NCBI GenBank assembly: GCA_035566015.1
Contig: DATMRS010000007.1
Location: 48,285 to 112,284, forward strand
Origin: DATMRS01 sp035566015
GTDB lineage: Bacteria; Pseudomonadota; Alphaproteobacteria; Sphingomonadales; Sphingomonadaceae
Direction: 5' to 3'
DNA: 64,000 nucleotides
The position numbers were made by a program, and so were the translations under genes. Within the stretch, counting starts at the first letter, position 1. The number at the start of each line of letters is the position of its first letter. Shown piece by piece: positions 43,864 through 52,913 of this stretch. The notes beneath the pieces were generated by a model, which worked only from the letters and a program-made list of their open reading frames with translations, was not told the origin of the DNA and searched no databases.

Positions 43864-44543
43864 ACGCCCCCCTGCTCATCCTGCGGCCCGAGCCCGGCGC
43901 CTCGGCGACCGCCGCGCGCGTCGCCAAAGGAGGCGGGCGCGCAATCTCGACCCCGCTTTTCACCGTGAAGGCGGAAAGCTGGCATCCGCCCTCGCCCGAC
44001 GGCTTCGACGCGCTCATGCTGACGAGCGCCCATGCCGCGCGGTTGGCGGGGCCAGCCATCGCCGCCTATGCGCATCTTCCCGTCTATGCCGTGGGCGCGG
44101 CCACCGCCTCGGCCGCGCGCAAGGCGGGCTTGCGGCAGATCAGGGAAGGCGACAGCGACGGACAGGCGCTCGTCGAACGCGCCGCGCGCGACGGCATCAG
44201 CCGGATGCTCCATCTCGCCGGGCGGGAGCATCGCCCGCTCGCCACCCCCGGCCTGCTGATCGAGCGTCGGATCGTCTATGCGGCCGATCCCGTCGCCCAG
44301 CTACCGGCAGCGGCGCGATCGGCGCTGGCGGACGACGCCGTCACGCTCATCCATTCTCCGCGCGCGGGCACCCTGTTCCGCCAATTGCTGGCGGAGGCGG
44401 GGGGCAGCCCCGAAAAGCTGCGCCTCGCCACGATCAGCGCCGCCGCCGCCCAGGCCGCCGGCGAGGGCTGGCGCGCGCTCGCGATCGCCCGCCAGCCGAC
44501 CGATGACGCGCTGCTGGCGGCAGCCGCGCGGTTGTGCGACTAG
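43860..44543 (+). CDS. hemD: Uroporphyrinogen-III synthase
   Basis: A 227-residue HemD (EC 4.2.1.75). The family is poorly conserved, so the call rests on the position (start inside the hemC stop), length and fold-type motifs: L-I-L-R-P-E-P near the N-terminus, M-L-T-S-A-H-A-A-R, V-Y-A-V-G-A-A-T-A and I-H-S-P-R-A. It closes hydroxymethylbilane with inversion of ring D. A mitofilin-like gene follows 20 nt later. Confidence 0.88.
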   Translation: MNAPLLILRPEPGASATAARVAKGGGRAISTPLFTVKAESWHPPSPDGFDALMLTSAHAARLAGPAIAAYAHLPVYAVGAATASAARKAGLRQIREGDSDGQALVERAARDGISRMLHLAGREHRPLATPGLLIERRIVYAADPVAQLPAAARSALADDAVTLIHSPRAGTLFRQLLAEAGGSPEKLRLATISAAAAQAAGEGWRALAIARQPTDDALLAAAARLCD

Positions 44544-44563
44544 AAGGATCGGGAGGACCACCG

Positions 44564-45478
44564 ATGGCGACCGACGCCTATGACGGCTATCATGACGATC
44601 CGCCGCCCGCCGAGCCGAAGCGCCGTTCGCGCTGGCTGGGGCCGATGATCCTGCTCGTCATCGCCTTTGGCGGCGGGGCCGTGGGGATGGGCTATATTCT
44701 CACCCATTGGAGCGTCGCGACGCGCTATCTCGCGCCGCCCATCGTCATTCCGCCGCCGCCGCCCGCCGAGATCATGCCCGCGCCGCGCGGCACGCCGATG
44801 ACGCCCACGCAGCATGAGGCGATCGATCGCCGGATCACCGATCTCGAAGCGCGGCTCAACCGGATCGACGTGCAGGCGGCGGCGGCCGAGGGCAATGCCG
44901 ACAGGGCCGAAGGGCTGCTGGTCGCCTTCGCGGCGCGGCGCGCGCTCGATCGCGGCATCCAGCTCGGCTATATCGAGGCGCTGTTGCGCGCGCGCTTCGG
45001 CACCACCCAGCCGCGCGCGGTGGCGACGATCATCGCGGCGGGGCGCCAGCCGGTGACGCTCGACGAACTCAAGGCGGAACTCAGCGAATTGTCCCCCAGC
45101 CTGATATCCGCCGCGCCCGACGAAAGCTGGTGGACGACGCTGCGGCGCGAGCTGGCGGGGCTGATCGTGATCCGCCAGCGCGGCACGCCCTCGCCGCTCG
45201 CCACCGAACGGCTCGCCCGCGCCCGTCTCCAGCTTGAGGCAGGGCATGTCGGCGCGGCGATCGCCGAGGTGGCGCGCCTGCCCGGCCATGAACGGGCGGC
45301 GAAATGGATAGCGCTCGCCCGGCGCTATGCGGCGGCGCGCGACGCGCTCGACGTGATCGAGACGGCCGCGTTGCTCGCGCCGCATGAGCGCCCTGCCCCG
45401 TCGCCGCAATCCTCACCCGACGCCGCGCCCCCCGACGAAGCCGCCCCGCCCGCCGCCGAGGCCGATAACGGGGCATAA
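44564..45478 (+). CDS. Mitofilin/Mic60-like membrane protein
   Basis: A 304-residue protein with one N-terminal transmembrane helix (about 24-45, following a short acidic/Pro-rich cytosolic tail and R-R-S-R-W), a Pro-rich linker, a predicted coiled coil (about 83-115) and an alpha-helical C-terminal part, ending in a Pro/Ala-rich tail. Alphaproteobacterial homologues of mitochondrial Mic60 typically follow hemC-hemD, exactly as here, and this is the main basis of the call. Such proteins shape intracytoplasmic membranes and contact outer-membrane proteins. GGGAGG precedes ATG 44564. Confidence 0.78.
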   Translation: MATDAYDGYHDDPPPAEPKRRSRWLGPMILLVIAFGGGAVGMGYILTHWSVATRYLAPPIVIPPPPPAEIMPAPRGTPMTPTQHEAIDRRITDLEARLNRIDVQAAAAEGNADRAEGLLVAFAARRALDRGIQLGYIEALLRARFGTTQPRAVATIIAAGRQPVTLDELKAELSELSPSLISAAPDESWWTTLRRELAGLIVIRQRGTPSPLATERLARARLQLEAGHVGAAIAEVARLPGHERAAKWIALARRYAAARDALDVIETAALLAPHERPAPSPQSSPDAAPPDEAAPPAAEADNGA

Positions 45479-45487
45479 CCGCATGGT

Positions 45488-46684
45488 TCAGGCCATGGCC
45501 GGTTCGCGCCAGAGCTGCTTGCTCGCCAGCGCCGAGCCTTCCACCATCGTCTCAAGCTTCGCCCAGCCTATCTCATGCGGGATGCGGCCGCCGCCCATGC
45601 CGCAATCGGTGCTCGCCATCACATTCTCGCGGCCGACAAGATTGGCGAAATTCTGCAACCGGTCCGACACCACTTCGGGATGCTCGATCGTGTTGGTGCG
45701 ATGGCTCACCACGCCCGGCAGCAGGATCTTGCCGTCGGGCAGCTTCACGTCGCGCCAGATCTTCCACTCATGCTCGTGGCGCACATTGCCCGCCTCCAAG
45801 CTGTAGCCCTGCGCCTTCACCTTCAGCATGAGATCGACGACGTCGCGGAAGGGGATATCGTCCATGTGCGGGCCGTTCCAGCTTCCCCAGCACAGATGGT
45901 AACGGACCATTTCCTCGGGAATGTTGCGCAGGCTGTGGTTGAGCGCCTCGACGCGCAGCATCGAACGCTTGCGATAATCCTCCAGCGTGATTTCGGGCAC
46001 GAAGGTCGCCCAGGCGTCGGGCAGATCGGGCGCGTCGACCTGGACGATGAAGCCCTTCTCGACGATCTTCTCATATTCGGGCCGCATCATCTCCGCGAGC
46101 GCGAAGATGAACTCCTCCTCGCTCTTGTAATGTTCGTTGAAGATGAAGTGATCGAGCCAGCCGGGCGAGATGACCGGGAAGAAGGCGTCGCGATCGTTGA
46201 GATCGAGTTCGGTCAGGATACGGCGGAAGCGGTCCAGCTCTTCCTCCAGCATCGCGGTGTCCTTCGCCCGCAGCTCGTCCACCGCGACCATGCGCATGTC
46301 GCGGCGTGACGGCGCGCCGTCCTTGTAGCGGTCCTCGTCGGCCTTCTGATAATATTTGGAGAAGCGGCGGCGCTCGCGCGTGTTGAAGATCGTCGCCCCG
46401 AATTCGCCGGGCTTGCATTCACGATAGACGATCCCGTCCATGCGGTGCCGATAATAGGCATAGGTCCTGCGGCGGCCCAGCTCGCCGTCGGAGATGACGT
46501 CGACGCCCGTCTCCACCTGCCGCTGGATGACCTCCTTTATGGCCGTTTCCAGCATGGGGATATAGATTTCGTCCGCGATCTCCTCGCCACGGGACTTGCG
46601 GAACTCGATCCTCTCGAACTCCTCATTATCGGAGGAGAGGCGCCCCGCATGAGTCACCAATATCCGATCGTCGCTGCGCTTCAT
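45488..46684 (-). CDS. MetE-like (cobalamin-independent methionine synthase family) protein
   Basis: A 398-residue protein matching the catalytic C-terminal half of MetE. Zinc ligands can be placed: His and Cys in R-Y-H-L-C-W-G-S-W, probably Glu in Y-S-L-E-A-G-N and Cys in S-T-D-C-G-M-G-G. Full-length MetE is about twice as long, so this is a single-domain relative. These include methyltransferases and epoxyalkane:coenzyme M transferase. It stands in a catabolic cluster, not next to methionine genes; transfer of a methyl or alkyl group to or from a thiol is the likely chemistry. It carries its own promoter region with a TGACTAACAA motif. Confidence 0.78.
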   Translation of the reverse strand: MKRSDDRILVTHAGRLSSDNEEFERIEFRKSRGEEIADEIYIPMLETAIKEVIQRQVETGVDVISDGELGRRRTYAYYRHRMDGIVYRECKPGEFGATIFNTRERRRFSKYYQKADEDRYKDGAPSRRDMRMVAVDELRAKDTAMLEEELDRFRRILTELDLNDRDAFFPVISPGWLDHFIFNEHYKSEEEFIFALAEMMRPEYEKIVEKGFIVQVDAPDLPDAWATFVPEITLEDYRKRSMLRVEALNHSLRNIPEEMVRYHLCWGSWNGPHMDDIPFRDVVDLMLKVKAQGYSLEAGNVRHEHEWKIWRDVKLPDGKILLPGVVSHRTNTIEHPEVVSDRLQNFANLVGRENVMASTDCGMGGGRIPHEIGWAKLETMVEGSALASKQLWREPAMA

Positions 46685-46704
46685 CCGAATCTCTCCATGA
46701 ATTT

Positions 46705-46714
46705 TTGTTAGTCA
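46705..46714 (-). promoter_or_regulatory. TGACTAACAA motif upstream of MetE-like gene
   Basis: On the minus strand the 69-bp gap before the MetE-like gene contains TGACTAACAA in an AT-rich context, 20 nt before its ATG. The identical 10-mer recurs at 54044-54053 between the Rieske and MFS genes. It may be part of an operator or of a promoter shared by the catabolic genes. Confidence 0.3.
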
Positions 46715-46753
46715 TTTTTGTATTACTATCTGGCGGGTGTCAACGCAGCCGGC

Positions 46754-48391
46754 TCAGGCCGCCCGCAGCGTCCCCGCGCCCTCGCCGGCCAGGATCAGGT
46801 CGGCCGCCTTTTCGCCGATCATGATGACCGGCGCATTGGTGTTGCCGCCGATGACGCGCGGCATCACCGACGCATCGGCGACGCGCAGCCCCTCTATCCC
46901 GCGCACCTTCAGGTCGGGATCGGTGACGGCCATCGCGCCCGCCCCCATCGCGCAGGTGCCCGCGGCGTGGTGCGCGAGGATGCAGGTCCTGCGATTATAG
47001 GCGTCGATTTCCTCGTCGCTGCGCACCGCCTCGCCCGGCATCAATTCCTTGCCCATCAACGGGGCCAGCGGCTCGGTGGCGAAGAAGTCGCGCATCATCC
47101 GCACCGCGCGCCGCATCGATTCGAGGTCGCGTCGATCGTGGAACATGTTGATGCGGATCGACGGCGCGGCGGCGGGATCGGCCGAACGCAGTCGGACATC
47201 GCCCCGGCTTTCGGGCCGCAGCAGCACCGCGAACACCGTCATCGCATGGCCCGCGCCCTTGCGGATGCCGGGAAACCAGACGCGCCCGTCGAGGCGGGTC
47301 GGATAGACATTGGCCTTGATGTCAGGCCGATCGAGCCCCTCGCGCGTCCGCATGAAGCCGAAGCTCGTCACGGGAAGCTGCGTCGCCTTTGCGTCCAGCC
47401 CCAGCGCAAAGCGCGCGACATTGCCGGCGAGGCGATCGAAACGTAGTTCGCGTTCGAAGCCGATCGGCTGGTTGAGTTCGTAGCCGACGCCGGTGAGCGG
47501 ATGCTCCTGAAGATTCTGGCCCACGCCCGGCAGGTCGGCGACGACATCGATGCCCGTCTCGCGCAGATGATCGGCGGGGCCGATTCCCGACAGCAGCAGC
47601 AGCTTGGGCGAATTATAGGTGCCCGCCGACAGGATCACCTCGCGCGCGGCGCGGATGACGCGGCGGCCGCCTCGTTCGCTCAATTCGACGCCCACCGCGC
47701 GGCCCTTTTCGATCGCCACGCGCGTCACCAGCGCATCGGTCAGCACGGTCAGGTTCGGCCGGTGGAGCGCGGGGCGCAGATATTGCGTGGCGCTGCTCGC
47801 GCGGCGGCCGTGATCCACCGTCACCTCGGGCGGCGAAAAGCCCTCGCCCGTTCCCGCGCCATGCTGATCGTCGAGCACGGGATGGCCGAGCGCGCGCGCC
47901 GTTGCCATCGTCAGGTCGAACAGCGGGCCGCGCACGTCGACCGGCGAGACGGTCAACGGCCCGTCCCCGCCATGCCAGGCGTCGGCGCCGCGCCAGCTTC
48001 CCTCCGATCGCCGGAAATAGGGCAGCACATCCTTCCAGCCCCAGCCGCGCGCGCCCAGCGCTTCCCATTCGTCATAATCAGCGGGGTGGCCGCGCGAATA
48101 GACCATGCCGTTGATCGAGGAGGTCCCGCCCAGGCACTTGCCGCGCGGCAGCCAGAGCTTGCGCCCGTCCAGTTCGGGCTCGGGCTCGCTCCAATAGCCC
48201 CAGGAGAGGCGGGGCACGAATTGCAGCTTCATGAAGGCGAAGGGCATGCGCATCAGCGGGTGGCGATCGCGTCCCCCCGCCTCGATCAGGATCACCCGGT
48301 TGTTCGGATCGGCCGACAGGCGATTGGCGAGCACGCAGCCGGCCGAGCCCGCGCCGACGATCACGAAATCCGCTTCATCGTCTTTCGACAC
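46754..48391 (-). CDS. GMC family oxidoreductase (FAD alcohol dehydrogenase, choline-dehydrogenase-like), copy 1
   Basis: A 545-residue flavoenzyme. FAD motif [15 protein letters not shown] at the N-terminus; G-G-T-S-S-I-N-G and P-R-G-K-C-L-G of the first GMC signature; G-P-A-D-H-L in the second; active-site His in I-L-A-H-H-A-A-G-T. Start GTG 48391 with AAAGG upstream. It oxidises a primary or secondary alcohol to aldehyde or ketone; PEG- and choline-type alcohols are family substrates, so a sphingomonad alcohol catabolism role is plausible but unproven. Divergent from the aldehyde dehydrogenase gene, which may take its product. Confidence 0.87.
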   Translation of the reverse strand: MSKDDEADFVIVGAGSAGCVLANRLSADPNNRVILIEAGGRDRHPLMRMPFAFMKLQFVPRLSWGYWSEPEPELDGRKLWLPRGKCLGGTSSINGMVYSRGHPADYDEWEALGARGWGWKDVLPYFRRSEGSWRGADAWHGGDGPLTVSPVDVRGPLFDLTMATARALGHPVLDDQHGAGTGEGFSPPEVTVDHGRRASSATQYLRPALHRPNLTVLTDALVTRVAIEKGRAVGVELSERGGRRVIRAAREVILSAGTYNSPKLLLLSGIGPADHLRETGIDVVADLPGVGQNLQEHPLTGVGYELNQPIGFERELRFDRLAGNVARFALGLDAKATQLPVTSFGFMRTREGLDRPDIKANVYPTRLDGRVWFPGIRKGAGHAMTVFAVLLRPESRGDVRLRSADPAAAPSIRINMFHDRRDLESMRRAVRMMRDFFATEPLAPLMGKELMPGEAVRSDEEIDAYNRRTCILAHHAAGTCAMGAGAMAVTDPDLKVRGIEGLRVADASVMPRVIGGNTNAPVIMIGEKAADLILAGEGAGTLRAA

Positions 48392-48481
48392 GCAATCACC
48401 CTTTCCTCTCCGTCCAGATTGGAATACTCGATTGTCTGACGATTTCAAACCACAACACGGCCCTGCGGCGGGAGAGGAACA

Positions 48482-49900
48482 GTGCGCGCGCATCAATTCT
48501 ATGTCGGTGGCGGGTGGGTGGACCCGATCGGAACCGAACGGATCGAGGTCCGCAACCCCGCCGACGGCAGCCTGATCGGAAGCGCGGCGCTGGGCAATGC
48601 CGAAGATGCCGATCGCGCCGTCGCCGCCGCGCGCGCCGCGTTCGACGGCTGGTCGCGAAGCAGCCTCGCCGAACGGCTCGATCTGCTCCGGCGGATGCGC
48701 GCGGCGTTCGAGGCGGCGGCGCCGCGCATCGAGGCGCATCTGGTGCGCGAGATCGGCCTGACGACGATGGTCGCCGCCGGGCAGAGCGTGATGGTGCGCG
48801 CGCATTTCGACACGATCTTCGATCTGCTGCCCACCTATCGCTTCACCAGCCCCATCGACGGCAGCGCCGATCTGGTGAAGGAGCCGGTCGGCGTCGTCGT
48901 GGCGATCACGAGCTGGAACGCGCCGGTCAGCCAGATGCTCTGCAAGGCCATCCCGGCGATCGCGGCGGGCTGCACCGTCGTCGTGAAACCCAGCGAGCAG
49001 GCGCCGCTCTGCGGCATCCTCCTTGCCGAGGCGCTGGAGGATGCGGGCATGCCCCCGGGCGTCTTCAACCTGCTGAACGGCCGCGGCGCGGATTGCGGGC
49101 GGCGCCTTGCCGAGCATCCCGACGTGGACATGGTGAGCATGACCGGATCGGTGCCCGGCGGCGCGGCGGTGGCCATGGCGGCCGCGCCGACGATCAAGCG
49201 CATCCACCAGGAACTCGGCGGGAAATCCGCCAATATCCTCCTTCCCGACGTCGACTTCCCCGAGGCCGTGGGCAAGAGCCTGTTCGGCTGCATGATGAAC
49301 GCGGGGCAGACCTGCGCCGCGCCGACGCGGCTGATCGTGCCCGAGGATAGGTTCGACGAGGTGGCCGCGCTTGCCGTCGCGGCGGCGGAGCGGATCGTCG
49401 TCGGGCCGCCCGACGATCCCGCCACCGTCATCGGCCCGCTCGCCAATGAGGCGCAGTTCACCCGCGTCAACGTGCTGCTGTCGCGCGCGGTCGCCGAGGG
49501 CCAGCCGCTCCTCGTCGGCGGGCCGGGGCGGCCGCCGCATCTCGCGCAGGGCTTTTACGCGCGCCCCACGATATTCGGCCCGGTCGCGGTGGACGCCTTC
49601 CTCGCGCAGGAGGAGATTTTCGGGCCGGTCCTGTGCATCCAGACCTATGCCGACGAGGAGGACGCGATCCGTATCGCCAACGCCACGCCGTTCGGCCTCG
49701 CCGCTTATGTCCAGTCGAAGGACAAGGACGCCGCGCGCCGCGTCGCGGGGCGTCTGCGCGCCGGTTATGTGACGATCAATTTCCCGCCGTGGAGCGCCAA
49801 TGCGCCCTTCGGCGGCTACAAGCGCTCGGGCAACGGCAAGCAATATGGCGTCTGGGGCTTCGAGGAATTTCTGGAAACCAAGGCGATCGTCAGCGCCTGA
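48482..49900 (+). CDS. NAD(P)-dependent aldehyde dehydrogenase
   Basis: A 472-residue ALDH superfamily enzyme. Cofactor-region V-V-V-K-P-S-E-Q-A-P, general-base Glu in Q-E-L-G-G-K-S, nucleophile Cys in N-A-G-Q-T-C-A-A-P, and E-E-I-F-G-P-V. GTG start at 48482 with GGAGAGGAA upstream. It is divergent from the GMC alcohol dehydrogenase and leads the short ALDH-SDR operon, consistent with alcohol-to-acid oxidation. Substrate unknown. Confidence 0.9.
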   Translation: MRAHQFYVGGGWVDPIGTERIEVRNPADGSLIGSAALGNAEDADRAVAAARAAFDGWSRSSLAERLDLLRRMRAAFEAAAPRIEAHLVREIGLTTMVAAGQSVMVRAHFDTIFDLLPTYRFTSPIDGSADLVKEPVGVVVAITSWNAPVSQMLCKAIPAIAAGCTVVVKPSEQAPLCGILLAEALEDAGMPPGVFNLLNGRGADCGRRLAEHPDVDMVSMTGSVPGGAAVAMAAAPTIKRIHQELGGKSANILLPDVDFPEAVGKSLFGCMMNAGQTCAAPTRLIVPEDRFDEVAALAVAAAERIVVGPPDDPATVIGPLANEAQFTRVNVLLSRAVAEGQPLLVGGPGRPPHLAQGFYARPTIFGPVAVDAFLAQEEIFGPVLCIQTYADEEDAIRIANATPFGLAAYVQSKDKDAARRVAGRLRAGYVTINFPPWSANAPFGGYKRSGNGKQYGVWGFEEFLETKAIVSA

Positions 49901-49913
49901 CGGGGAGGAACAG

Positions 49914-50690
49914 ATGGCGGAAAACACAAGGAAAGTCGCCGTCGTCAGCGGCGGCGCCGGCGGTCTCGGCGCGGCGATCGCCGAGCGACTGGCGCAGGAC
50001 GGCCACGCGGTCGCGATCGTCGACATCAAGGAGGACGAGGCAGTCGCGGGCCGGATCGCGGCGGCGGGCGGCGAAGCGGCCTTCTTCCGCTGCGACATCA
50101 CCGATCCCGCCGCCGTCGAGGCGCTGGCGCGCGATGTCGAGGCCCGGCTCGGCCCCTGCGATATCCTCGTCAACAATGCCGGCCGCTACGAGCATCGCGC
50201 TTTCGAGGATCTGACCTTTGAGCATTGGCGCGCGGTGATGGCGCTGAACGTCGACGGCATGTTCCTGATGGCGAAGGCGTTCGCCCCCGCGATGCGCCGC
50301 CGCCGCTGGGGCCGGATCGTCAACATGACGTCCAACTCGGTCTTTCTGGCGCCGCCGCACATGCCGCAATATGTGACGTCCAAGGCGGCGATAATCGGCC
50401 TCACCCGCGCGCTGGGCGCCGAATTGGGGGCGGACGGCGTGACGGTCAACGCGGTCGCGCCCGGCCCCGTCGGCACGGAGAAGGTGCGCGCCTCCTATGC
50501 CGAGGAGATGGGCGGCGGCAGCGAGGACGGCTTCGATGATTTCATGGGCGCGCTGGCGGCCAACCAGTCGATCAAGCGCCCCGGCACGCCCCGCGACGTC
50601 GCCGCGCTCGTCGCCTTCCTGGCGCGCGAAGAGGCCGAGATGATCACCACGCAGACGATCGTCGTCGACGGCGGCTGGGCACGCGTCTGA
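49914..50690 (+). CDS. Short-chain dehydrogenase/reductase (SDR)
   Basis: A 258-residue classical SDR. Cofactor motif S-G-G-A-G-G-L-G, N-N-A-G-R, and the catalytic Tyr-x3-Lys as P-Q-Y-V-T-S-K-A-A (Tyr in Q-Y, Lys four later), with the usual W-A-R-V tail. GGGGAGG precedes ATG 49914, 13 nt after the ALDH stop. It probably oxidises a hydroxyl in the same catabolic pathway. A REP-like terminator hairpin lies downstream. Confidence 0.9.
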   Translation: MAENTRKVAVVSGGAGGLGAAIAERLAQDGHAVAIVDIKEDEAVAGRIAAAGGEAAFFRCDITDPAAVEALARDVEARLGPCDILVNNAGRYEHRAFEDLTFEHWRAVMALNVDGMFLMAKAFAPAMRRRRWGRIVNMTSNSVFLAPPHMPQYVTSKAAIIGLTRALGAELGADGVTVNAVAPGPVGTEKVRASYAEEMGGGSEDGFDDFMGALAANQSIKRPGTPRDVAALVAFLAREEAEMITTQTIVVDGGWARV

Positions 50691-50703
50691 GGGGGAAGGC
50701 CCT

Positions 50704-50737
50704 CCCCGTCATTCCGACGAAAGCCGGGGTGACGGGG
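50704..50737. terminator. Bidirectional hairpin between SDR and PQQ-dehydrogenase genes (REP-like)
   Basis: CCCCGTCA (50704-50711) pairs with TGACGGGG (50730-50737) around an 18-nt interior that can extend the stem. It sits in the 59-bp convergent gap between two genes. The CCCCGTCA-TTCC form resembles intergenic inverted repeats scattered through sphingomonad genomes, so it may also be a repeat element. Confidence 0.6.
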
Positions 50738-50749
50738 GGTAGCGTTCCC

Positions 50750-52900
50750 CTAATGCGTCTGCCGTGAAACCGGAGGCGCGGCGGCCTTCTCGCCCTTTCG
50801 CCGCGCGATCATGTCGTCGACGATATAGGCCTTGATCGCCGCGATATCGCTGTCGCTCAACTGGTCGGAGAAATTGGCCATCCCCGCATAGGCCAGCGCG
50901 CCTTCGCCGACGATCGCATGGAATGCCTCGATCGTCTCGGGCCGCATGTTCCAGAGGTTGGGGTAGACGGCCGGGCCACCGCCCGCGACGTGGCAGCGGC
51001 TGCACCGATCGAGAAACAGCGCCTCGCCACGCTTCAACACCGCCGCGCTGGCGGCGATCGGCTGCGGCAGCGGCGCGGGCTCCGGCGCCGCGCGCTTCGG
51101 CGGCAGCGGGACGGCGCCGCCATTCAGCTTCAGGACGATCAATCGTTGCCGGTTTTCGCGCTCGGCGGCGATCACGCCGGGGCCGAAGAACGCCCCCTGC
51201 GGCCCGCCCGCCCCGGCGAGGAGGGCGATATATTGCACGCCGTCCAGTTCGTAGGTCATCGGCGCGGCGGTGGCGACCGTGCCGAGGAAGAGGTGCAGAA
51301 GCGGACGGCCGCTCGCCGCGTCATAGGCGTCGAGATAGCCCGACGCCGATCCCTGGAAGACAAGATCGCCCGACACCATCACGCCGCCGTTCAGGAAGGT
51401 GCGCGGTGCGCTCACCCAGCGTGCGGCGCCGGTCGCCGGGTCCCATGCCTTCAATCGCCCTTCGAAATTGCTCTGCGGGCGGCCGTGCAGCATCTTCGCG
51501 TCGAAGGGCGGGAAGCGTCCCGTCGTCACCTGATTGATGTTGCCGGGGACGAAGCTGGCCGGCCCCGCCGCCGAATCCTCCATGCCGGCGTCATAGACCG
51601 GGATATAGACGAGGCCGGTCAGCGGGCTGTACGCCATCGGTTGCCAGCCGTGTCCGCCCGCCCCGCTCGGCCAGACCAGCCGGGGGCCGTCGCGATAGTC
51701 GGCCTCGGGGTTGAGGCGCGGCCGGCCGGTTTTCCTGTCGACGCCCGTCGTCCAGTTGACCCGCGTATAGGGGTCGGCGCGCAGCAACTCCCCCGTCTCG
51801 CGATCGAGGACGTAGAAGAGGCCGTTCTTCGGCGCCTGCATCAGCACCTTGCGCCTCTTGCCGCCGATCGTGACGTCGGCAAGGATCATCGGCGCGGTGG
51901 CGGTGAAGTCCCAGCTGTCGCCGGGCGTTTCCTGATAATGCCATTTCATCCGCCCGGTATCGGCATCGACGGCGACGATCGAGGACAGGAAGAGATTATC
52001 CATCACCTTCCCGCCCTGGCTGCGCAGCCAGGCCGGATGCGGGCCGCCATTGCCGAGCCCCAGATAAGCGGTGTTGGTCGCGGGATCGTAGGCGAGGCCG
52101 TTCCAGGCATTGCCGCCCAGCCCCAGTTCCCAGCGCGTATCCTTCGGCCAGGTCTTGCGCGCCAGGGTGACTTCGGGCGTCTCGTCGGGGCCCTTGGCGG
52201 GATCGCCCGGCACCGCCCAGAAACGCCAGGCAAGCTTGCCCGTCCTGATGTTGTAGGCCGAGACATAGCCGCGCGCGCCCATGTCCGCGCCGGCATTGCC
52301 GATCATCACCACATCGCCCGCGATCTGCGGCGCGCCGGTCAGCGAATAGTTCCATGTCTTGTCGACGAAGGTATCGACCTGCCAGACGGGCTTGCCCGTC
52401 TTCAGATCGAGCGCGAACAACCTGCCGTCGAGCGCGCCGACGAACAGCTTGCCGTCCGCCACCGCGACGCCGCGATTGACGACGCCGCAGCAGGTGTTGC
52501 GCGCATATTGGCCGTCGGCATCGGTATCGTACATCCAGCGCAGCTTGCCCGTGCGCGCGTCCACCGCGTAGGCCTCACCCCAGGGGCCGGAGAAATAGAG
52601 GGTATCGCCCACCAATATCGGCGTGGACTCGAGCCCGTACTGCATGCCGCCGCGCGACAGGAAGTCGTCAAACTCCCAGGCGAGGCCCAGCCTGGCGACA
52701 TTGCCCGCATTGATCTGGGCGAGCGGGGAGAAATAGCTGTCGCCCATGTCGCGGCCCGATCGCGGCCAGTCCCCTGCCCGCGCGGGCGGCCCCAGCAACG
52801 CCGGTTGCCCCTTTTCGGGCGCGGAGCAGGACGGGGCGACGGCCATTATCGCAAGGATCATGGCGCCCGCACAGGCGGCGGCCTTCAGATGATTCCGCAT
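50750..52900 (-). CDS. PQQ-dependent dehydrogenase with C-terminal haem c domain
   Basis: A 716-residue quinohaemoprotein. Signal peptide (A-M-I-L-A-I-M-A-V-A-P-S-C near residue 12-25), then an eight-bladed PQQ propeller with the vicinal Cys pair T-C-C-G-V-V and repeated W-docking motifs, and a C-terminal cytochrome c domain with haem site C-S-R-C-H. Type II quinohaemoprotein alcohol dehydrogenases have this plan; they oxidise alcohols in the periplasm and pass electrons to cytochrome c. It could work with the diheme cytochrome c at 55369. It lies 13 nt downstream of the Rieske gene. Confidence 0.88.
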   Translation of the reverse strand: MRNHLKAAACAGAMILAIMAVAPSCSAPEKGQPALLGPPARAGDWPRSGRDMGDSYFSPLAQINAGNVARLGLAWEFDDFLSRGGMQYGLESTPILVGDTLYFSGPWGEAYAVDARTGKLRWMYDTDADGQYARNTCCGVVNRGVAVADGKLFVGALDGRLFALDLKTGKPVWQVDTFVDKTWNYSLTGAPQIAGDVVMIGNAGADMGARGYVSAYNIRTGKLAWRFWAVPGDPAKGPDETPEVTLARKTWPKDTRWELGLGGNAWNGLAYDPATNTAYLGLGNGGPHPAWLRSQGGKVMDNLFLSSIVAVDADTGRMKWHYQETPGDSWDFTATAPMILADVTIGGKRRKVLMQAPKNGLFYVLDRETGELLRADPYTRVNWTTGVDRKTGRPRLNPEADYRDGPRLVWPSGAGGHGWQPMAYSPLTGLVYIPVYDAGMEDSAAGPASFVPGNINQVTTGRFPPFDAKMLHGRPQSNFEGRLKAWDPATGAARWVSAPRTFLNGGVMVSGDLVFQGSASGYLDAYDAASGRPLLHLFLGTVATAAPMTYELDGVQYIALLAGAGGPQGAFFGPGVIAAERENRQRLIVLKLNGGAVPLPPKRAAPEPAPLPQPIAASAAVLKRGEALFLDRCSRCHVAGGGPAVYPNLWNMRPETIEAFHAIVGEGALAYAGMANFSDQLSDSDIAAIKAYIVDDMIARRKGEKAAAPPVSRQTH

Positions 52901-52913
52901 TATGGAGAAAATC

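Noticed and set aside
46685..46753. SAM or other riboswitch upstream of the MetE-like gene
   Set aside because: The gap is only 69 bp, AT-rich and without a structured core; too short for a SAM riboswitch plus promoter.
46754..50176. An 1140-codon minus-strand frame through the GMC gene and beyond
   Set aside because: Only the part from GTG 48391 matches the GMC family; the rest is antisense to the aldehyde dehydrogenase and SDR genes and has shadow-like composition.
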